Source of the DNA: Rhizodiscina lignyota
Taxonomy: Eukaryota > Ascomycota > Dothideomycetes > Aulographales > Rhizodiscinaceae
Reading direction: 5' to 3'
DNA length: 64,000 nt
Assembly: GCA_010015805.1 (NCBI GenBank)
Contig: ML978123.1
Location: 2,170,001 to 2,234,000, forward strand
Positions 58,562-64,000 of this stretch are shown piece after piece. Position numbers and translations under genes: made by a program. Below the pieces are notes generated by a model, which searched no databases, had not been told where the DNA came from, and saw nothing but the letters and a program-made list of their open reading frames with translations. The first letter of the stretch is position 1. The number at the start of each line of letters is the position of its first letter.

Positions 58562-59180
58562 GAAGAGTAGCTGACGAGACTGATGATAATGAGTGCTTTC
58601 CTTTCGGCACCGGTGTTGGGCAACGATGGGAGGGATACGGATGGGCAGGGGGATCTTTACACAGCGGAAATCATACAAAAGCATGGAACGACAACCCAAA
58701 ATTACATTCACGAACAAGCGATGAGCGAATTGCAAAAGATCACTGCTGCACTTTCAAGCGATCATGAGCGGCATATTCGGCATTTCAGCGATGGCATTCG
58801 AGGGGGAAACTTTTTGCTGTGGAATCTGGATGGGTGGGTATATGGTCATGGGTGAAATTGTACATTACCGGTAAATCCATATGATATGGGATAAAAACTT
58901 TTCATACTGTATTAAATCCTTCTCCTTTGGTGTATCTTCTTAGATGAGAGCCTGACTTTGTTCTCTGTCACATTAAGCACGGCTGTGATCGCCTGGTGAG
59001 CTCTCTTTCCCAACTTCTGATGCCCGAGCAGGGCATCTACTGACAAGCTTAGCCGACCATGGGTTTGCGTTGGGCTCGTAAGATGTCGGCGGATTGCTAT
59101 ATATATTTAGTGGATTCCTCAAGCTAACGGGCCAGTACTTGTCAAAGCCTCCAATCGACATTTGAGCCGGCGAAATAACC
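58562..59180. other. Intergenic
   Basis: 3' flank of the CCCH gene and 5' flank of the small gene. A frame ending at 58,855 overlaps nothing and looks random. No gene seen. Confidence 0.35.
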
Positions 59181-59586
59181 ATGCCCACATTCAAGCCACC
59201 ACAAGAGAAGAGCCTGCTAGAGTTGCTATTTGAGCTACCGCCTGAAATGCGTATAGAAGTCTTCCAACAAGCGCTCCGAGCACTACAAGCTGCATTTCGC
59301 TCAGAAGAATCCCATGACTTAAAAACGGGAGAAGAGTAAAGAGTGCCGCGATACCCTCCTTTCGACGGAGCACTCTCAGAGAGAGGTGCTGCATGCGCTG
59401 AAGTTTTTTGTCAAACATCTTGATGAATCAAAGCTCAAGGATCCTCTGCCCACTCCGACTTGGAGGATTCTGGGGTCTGCGTCCGCCATGGAGATATTAA
59501 GTATCGTGGTACTGATCCGTCGAATGAACGACGAGATTGAAAATCTGGAAAAGCAGCTTGGAGCTAGAGAAGGAGGCGACGAGTGA
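59181..59586 (+). CDS. Small unknown protein, two-exon model
   Basis: Exon 1 59181-59335 and exon 2 59382-59586, with a 46-nt intron (donor GTAAAG, acceptor CAGAG), join in phase to 119 residues. The N-terminal part contains LLFELPPEMRIEVFQQAL, similar to the start of an F-box-like helix pair; the C-terminal part has VLIRRMNDEIENLEKQLG, a likely short coiled coil. Without splicing, exon 1 ends at a stop after 52 codons. No named family recognised; the splice sites fit only moderately. Confidence 0.4.
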
Positions 59587-59896
59587 AGAGTCACAGTAGC
59601 CAATACATCGTAATATATCACACTTCTTCGTCGAGTCCACCCTGGCACTGTAAAGTCCTGTTACGCTTAGACTTTGGTCATTTGTATGTGAAGCGGACTG
59701 ATGCACCAATGCCTGGATTCTCGAATGTGAACGTGCGGTTTGCATAGAGTTTTGCAACTTCGCCATACCGTACGAGTTCGTAGCGCCGGAGTCAAGAAAT
59801 ACAAGAGCAGTCTGCGAACCAAGAATTCTCATGTATTCATTGTAGAATCGAGATACATGTCAGGAGGCTCGGAAAAGAAGGAACTGGAGAATCGCC
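59587..59896. other. Convergent 3' gap
   Basis: About 310 nt between the small gene and the tannase-family gene; no feature seen. Confidence 0.4.
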
Positions 59897-61664
59897 TCAC
59901 GATGAGATGCAATCCCAGCTTGCCGCCTGATTTGTATGGCCTTTTCCATTCCACTTGCTCCGTTTGGGATATACGCAGTGCTCTGTCACCACTGTCAGCA
60001 GAAAAAATGCACCGCTGGCAGGTTGCTTACTTCTCTGTGCCTGTATTGACGCCGTTACATCGTCATTCGCATATTTCGTGCCAATCAGCTCGTGTGGTGC
60101 CCGGCCATGTTCGACCCATTCCATGAGGGCTGAAAGTGCATTATGAGCTTCATCGAGAGTATACGGATTCAAAGGGTATGTCTGCCCAATGTTCCAAGCA
60201 CCTAGACCTCCCGAACAATGATGCATCCCGGGAATAAAGAAGAGGCGATAGAAATCATGGATTTCGTCCAACGACAGGTCCATCGTGCTGCGAATGCGGC
60301 TGAAATACCACTCTGAAAGTTGGGAAGTTACGGTCTCATCATTCCTTCCATGGTAAGCTATGATCTTCCCGCCGTGTTCTTTGAACCCCGTCATATCTGT
60401 TTCGCCGGTATTGACACGTCCAGGGTTGATCTTTAACGCAAAGTCCGCGTCGGCTATTGTGAAGTCGAGGTCTGACCAGGTGGAGTCATTGTAAATTGCG
60501 CCACGCCAATAATCTTGCAGGATCGTGTAAGTTAGTTGAGGGGTGCCGTTGACCTGATTTGCTGAGAATACGCCCGTGTTTGATCCAAGTTCGAAGCTTG
60601 GGTATACAATATTGCCTGATTCATCTGCAATCGGCTCGTATGCCGCGCGGACAGACTCGACCTGCTCTGCATTCAAACAGAATGAGTCGTTCAGCACACC
60701 TGTGCCGCAACTTAGGATTTGAGGGTCGAATCGAAGTTCGGTTGGCTGGTCTATGATCCCATCAGTCACGCCATCTAATGGATCGAATAATTCAATCTGC
60801 TTCGCCGCGATTGCCTGGAACTGGGCATCTGTTACGTATCTGGTGGAGTTGATATATGGCCAACCTATTCGGCGCGCAAGGAGACCTTTAGAGGAGACAA
60901 TGTGGAGCCAGTCAATGCCAGGAGAGCCAAGGAGGAGACCATTGAAATCGTCCGGGTAATTTACTGCTGTGCTGAAGCCTTGTCGTCCACCAGTGCTGCA
61001 TCCAACATAGTAGTTGTATTCCGGAGGCTTCCCGTAATATTGCTTCACCAGCTCCTTTCCAACAACGGCTTCTGTATGCATCGACCGGTACCCGAAGTCG
61101 ATGAGGACTGTAGAGGTTAGCGTACTCTGTAACCGTCGATTAGAATCACCTTTTAAAGGATACTTTACCCTCGGGCTTGTCGAGGAAGAAATCGAACCCA
61201 ACGGATCCGTTATGACCGGCATTCATGCCAAAAGTTGCAAATCGAAGCTGAGCGCCATTCTGCATTGTCGCGTAATCGACGCAACCACCTTCGCCACCAT
61301 TGCCTGTTGCCATAAAACGACCATTCCAGTTATCAGGCAACCACGCTTCGATATGTACACTGCTGCTTGCACTAGTTGCGGTATCCACAACGAAGCGGCA
61401 CAGATCGGCCGTGATTGTGGCATTCAAGTCTGGGCCTCCACATGATTCTACAGTGCCAGGTAGAGAAATCACTGAGCCGACACTGTGGTGTGCAACTGAG
61501 ACTACTGTAGTATGTGGAATGGAAAGCTTTTGAGAGATTGCGGAGCAAGTTTGTGAACTGTAACCAGAAGCTGGTCGTAGGCATACAGCAGCACCAAGCA
61601 GGAAACATAGCGTGGAGTTAGAACAGAAGACATAAGAGAAAGGATTTGGTGTGGTTGACCTCAT
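59897..61664 (-). CDS. Secreted tannase / feruloyl esterase family enzyme
   Basis: Exons 61664-61169, 61107-60031 and 59991-59897 give 555 residues; an in-frame ATG at 61673 would add three. A signal peptide runs over about 1-34 (YVFCSNSTLCFLLGAAVC). Enzymes of this family hydrolyse ester bonds of tannins or feruloylated plant polysaccharides outside the cell. The characteristic CS-D-HC set is present: nucleophile Ser in GCSTGGRQG with its paired Cys, Asp in YHGRNDETV, and His with Cys in GMHHCSGG. Other landmarks are EAWLPDNWNGRFMATGNGGEGG and a C-terminal HCVYP. The second intron is only 39 nt and a multiple of three without stops, so it may be retained. Tannase versus feruloyl esterase cannot be settled here. 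Confidence 0.87.
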
Positions 61665-62723
61665 GGCGAACATGAAGACAGGCAATTTGATTAGCACTTG
61701 CTTTCACCAGTGAAGGGTGGGTGGGCGATGTGCATGGCCATACGCTCCTTTTGTAGGCGAACATCCATCGCGGACTTCTCGTCATTGAGCGGGGGAAGAA
61801 AGCTTCAAACGGAATCAATGCTTCCACAACGCGGGGATTGATCACGACTAAAGGACTGAAGAATTGAGGGATGGAGAAAGGCGGGTGGGTAAATGCTTCC
61901 TTGAGTAAAGTTGCGGAGACTGTGACCGTGGAGATCGACATTCGGGATGTCGGTTTCGGCTTCCGTGTCCGCATAAAGACCTTATTGCACCATAAGACAG
62001 GCAATTAGAACATTAGAAGCGGAGAGAGGATGTAAGACCGATCCGTCATGATTTTGAGCTCAGCAAAAAGAGCTGGCGAGGTGCCGAAAGCCCAAAGCAC
62101 CGAGTTCTTCTGAAGTGAAGCCGAAGATTCAATTGACGGCGTCTCGTCATGAATCTCCAGTGTTACAGACGCAATGCATTACGGAAGAGCTACATAGATA
62201 CCTAGTCTCCAGCGAGCGAACAGTCTGCAGAGTCACTATTGTACAGCTCCGTTCCGTACTTCCAGAAAGTTTCCGCGTATTAATGAGTTTACATTCGAGC
62301 TGATTAGGGAGTAGCTTACCAGGCTTGCCTTTAGAAGATTTACTTCTTATTCTCTTAGAAGAGAGACTACGTTGCGGATCTCATACGCTCACAGGAAACT
62401 AGCTCCTTCGTATGTCCTCACTTTGTCTTCCCTTCCTCAAGCTCGCAGACTTCTCTGCAGCAGACTCGACAGTCCATCCCCTCCTCAAGCGTCCGTCACA
62501 GGTGCTTGTCGAGTCGCTCAGCTTTCGAGCATTCAACCTTGCCTTGCTCTTGATCCAACTTCTCAATTAGCTTAGGTAGCACGTCCAGTGCTTCGTCGCC
62601 CAGAAGCATCTTCTCTCGATTCTTCACAGATAAAGTGCAATTTCACACTTGAATCGGTAAATGGGAACAGGTTTATGTATCCCTCCTTCGTGCTCCTTAT
62701 AATGCGAATGAATTTGTAATGTT
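61665..62723. other. Intergenic
   Basis: 5' flank of the tannase-family gene and 3' flank of the small mitochondrial protein. No gene seen; a minus-strand frame at 61.62-62.00 kb lies in the presumed promoter and has no family resemblance. Confidence 0.35.
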
Positions 62724-63200
62724 CTATGAGTTGCGCCCTTTGCTGGCCTTTTCCCAAATCTCCCGCTCAGTACGTTTCTCGTACCGCTCTACTGGTGCGT
62801 GCTTCTTGGGGCTACCCTTCTGACTGATAGTCGTCTTCTCCACGCCCTTCTCCACGTCTATCTCCTCTCTCCACTTGCTAGCTTCTGGGTTCGCTGGGCT
62901 GACTTCCAACGGATTAACGATGTTGCCCTTTCCGGCAGTCGCCATCTGCGATTCAGGCTTTGTATCCCCCGGATGGTATGAAGCAATTTTCTGCTCTGCG
63001 ACGACGTGATCACCACCCGTCTTTGAGTATTCGTCCTTCACCACATTAATTGTGTCCTTCTCCTCGTAAACTTTCGTGTCGGCGGGGTTTTGGTGGGATG
63101 ACGAGAATGAGCGACGTGAAACGGTGGCAATGTGACGTGAGGGATATGGTCGAGAAATTGAAGCAGCAAGGAATCTCCTTGAAGATGCCATATTGGACAT
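62724..63200 (-). CDS. Small protein with mitochondrial-type presequence
   Basis: Single exon, 158 residues (ATG 63200; a second ATG four codons on). The N-terminus (SSRRFLAASISRPYPSRHIATVSRRSFSSS, given in parts) is rich in Arg and Ser and lacks acids until about residue 40, typical of a mitochondrial targeting signal. The remainder is hydrophilic and charged, with DTKVYEEKDTINVVKDEYSK, PGDTKPESQM and a basic end (ERYEKRTEREIWEKASK). Proteins of this kind are widespread in ascomycetes as uncharacterised; no function assigned. Confidence 0.6.
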   Translation of the reverse strand: MSNMASSRRFLAASISRPYPSRHIATVSRRSFSSSHQNPADTKVYEEKDTINVVKDEYSKTGGDHVVAEQKIASYHPGDTKPESQMATAGKGNIVNPLEVSPANPEASKWREEIDVEKGVEKTTISQKGSPKKHAPVERYEKRTEREIWEKASKGRNS

Positions 63201-63748
63201 ATCAATTGAGAAATTATGGGTTTCGCATCTATCTAGAGGTTAGTCAATCCACTGTGGAGCCCACTGAAGTCGAACTCACATATAGTATTTTGGTGAACAT
63301 CGGATCCTCAATTGAAGAATAGCTAGCTGCTATCTACGATAATGCGGGGAGGATTCCTTTATGTAAGGGATCAGACGGAGTGGACTCCAGGTCCACAGGG
63401 ATAGCTGCAGCTGAAGCTCTGACGTCATAACCCCTTAAAGCATCAAGAAGGGTCCGTTTCGAAGAACGCGAGGCACGCGTCGACTACTCAAACTGAACGA
63501 ATTAGTACGCAGGTGATACAGCATCAGTGACTAAAAAGACATGTCGGGTCCTAAGCAATTCCACACTGTGACATCAGTCTTGCGTACAGGTGCTACTCGA
63601 GTTTTCATCAGAGCGGCAACTACTTAACAGACAGCGGGTATTTGGATTATGACTTGAGAAGCTAACCACTTCCTTCATCAACCTCTCCAATTTACTTACA
63701 ACGAAAGACTCAGTTCACGATCCGGATTCTTTGCCCTTGGACAGCATC
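63201..63748. other. Intergenic between divergent genes
   Basis: About 550 nt serving as 5' flank for both the mitochondrial-type protein and the thiamine-binding-like gene. I looked for a CTGAGA/TPP-type element before 63749 and did not see one. Confidence 0.35.
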
Positions 63749-64000
63749 ATGGCAACATCGCTTCCTGCAAAGTGCCAGGCCGACTTCTGTATTGTTCCAG
63801 TAAGCCTAAAAACCCCATCAACCCCAGGACTATGACCGTACTATCTGCTTCAACTCCACGCTAACTCTGATCTCTAGGTTGGCACCGTATCGCCGTCAAC
63901 ATCCCCGCACCTTGACCGAGTCGAAATACTTTTGAAGCAGAGTGGTTTGGAATACTCCATGCACCAAAGTGGCACTAGAATCGGTTCGTCAGACTGCTGG
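63749..64000 (+). CDS. Thiamine-binding-like protein (ECM15/YKOF type), partial
   Basis: The window ends inside this gene. Exon 1 is 63749-63799 (17 codons), the intron 63800-63877, and exon 2 starts at 63878 and probably ends at 63983 before a GTTCGT donor. The visible product begins MATSLPAKCQADFCIVP, then VGTVSPSTSPHLDRVEILLK and SGLEYSMHQSGTRIG. This is the pattern of the MTH1187/YKOF-like family (yeast Ecm15), whose members bind thiamine or related compounds: an ADFCIVPVGT strand, a helix with IxxxLKQSGL, and a YxMHxxGT strand. The assignment rests on about 52 residues. Confidence 0.6.

Overview
The window is nuclear DNA of a filamentous ascomycete (Pezizomycotina). A member of Dothideomycetes is my best guess, but this is inference and not shown by a marker gene. 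The evidence is: many short GT-AG introns of about 40-80 nt; fungal-type proteins throughout (VTC4, the eisosome/endocytosis protein SYP1, a FlbE-like conidiation factor, a hybrid histidine kinase, a Zn2Cys6 regulator, DUF3431, a tannase/feruloyl esterase); a fungal TPP riboswitch in a 5' leader intron; and loosely packed genes on both strands without operons.

Layout. 0-3.5 kb: a PXA-PX sorting nexin (+). 3.5-9 kb: mostly non-coding, with one secreted Kex2-site peptide precursor (+). 9-10.7 kb: exonuclease V (-). 12.2-16.1 kb: a hybrid histidine kinase (+), convergent with VTC4 (-, 16.7-19.5 kb). 20.3-21.1 kb: FlbE-like protein (-), divergent from a CIR N-terminal-domain protein (+, 22.3-23.1 kb). 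23.9-25.5 kb: OST1 (-). 26.6-27.0 kb: a small secreted protein with eight cysteines (-). 28.0-28.9 kb: DUF3431 protein (+). 29.2-30.1 kb: unknown protein (-). 31.1-31.5 kb: an F-box-like gene with a premature stop (-). 31.9-32.8 kb: Csk1-like kinase (-), divergent from SYP1 (+, 33.8-36.8 kb). 36.8-46.4 kb: gene-poor, with one Zn2Cys6/AT-hook regulator (-) and interrupted coding-like remnants. 46.5-50.2 kb: a large Ser/Thr-rich secreted protein (+) with an unusually long intron that holds a second reading frame. 52.1-53.5 kb: O-methyltransferase (+). 54.0-55.4 kb: THI4 (+) with uORF and riboswitch. 56.4-58.6 kb: a CCCH zinc-finger protein (+). 59.2-59.6 kb: a small unknown gene (+). 59.9-61.7 kb: tannase/feruloyl esterase (-). 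62.7-63.2 kb: small protein with a mitochondrial-type N-terminus (-). 63.7 kb to the end: start of a thiamine-binding-like (ECM15/YKOF-type) gene (+).

Most genes are independent housekeeping or regulatory loci (membrane traffic, polyphosphate synthesis, N-glycosylation, mitochondrial nuclease, signalling). The functional grouping I can defend best is thiamine: THI4 with its TPP riboswitch, and about 8 kb away a gene whose first residues resemble thiamine-binding proteins. The accessory-like material (secreted proteins, orphan methyltransferase, interrupted genes) lies in the gene-poor stretches. All splice sites were assigned by eye from consensus and reading-frame phase, not from transcripts.
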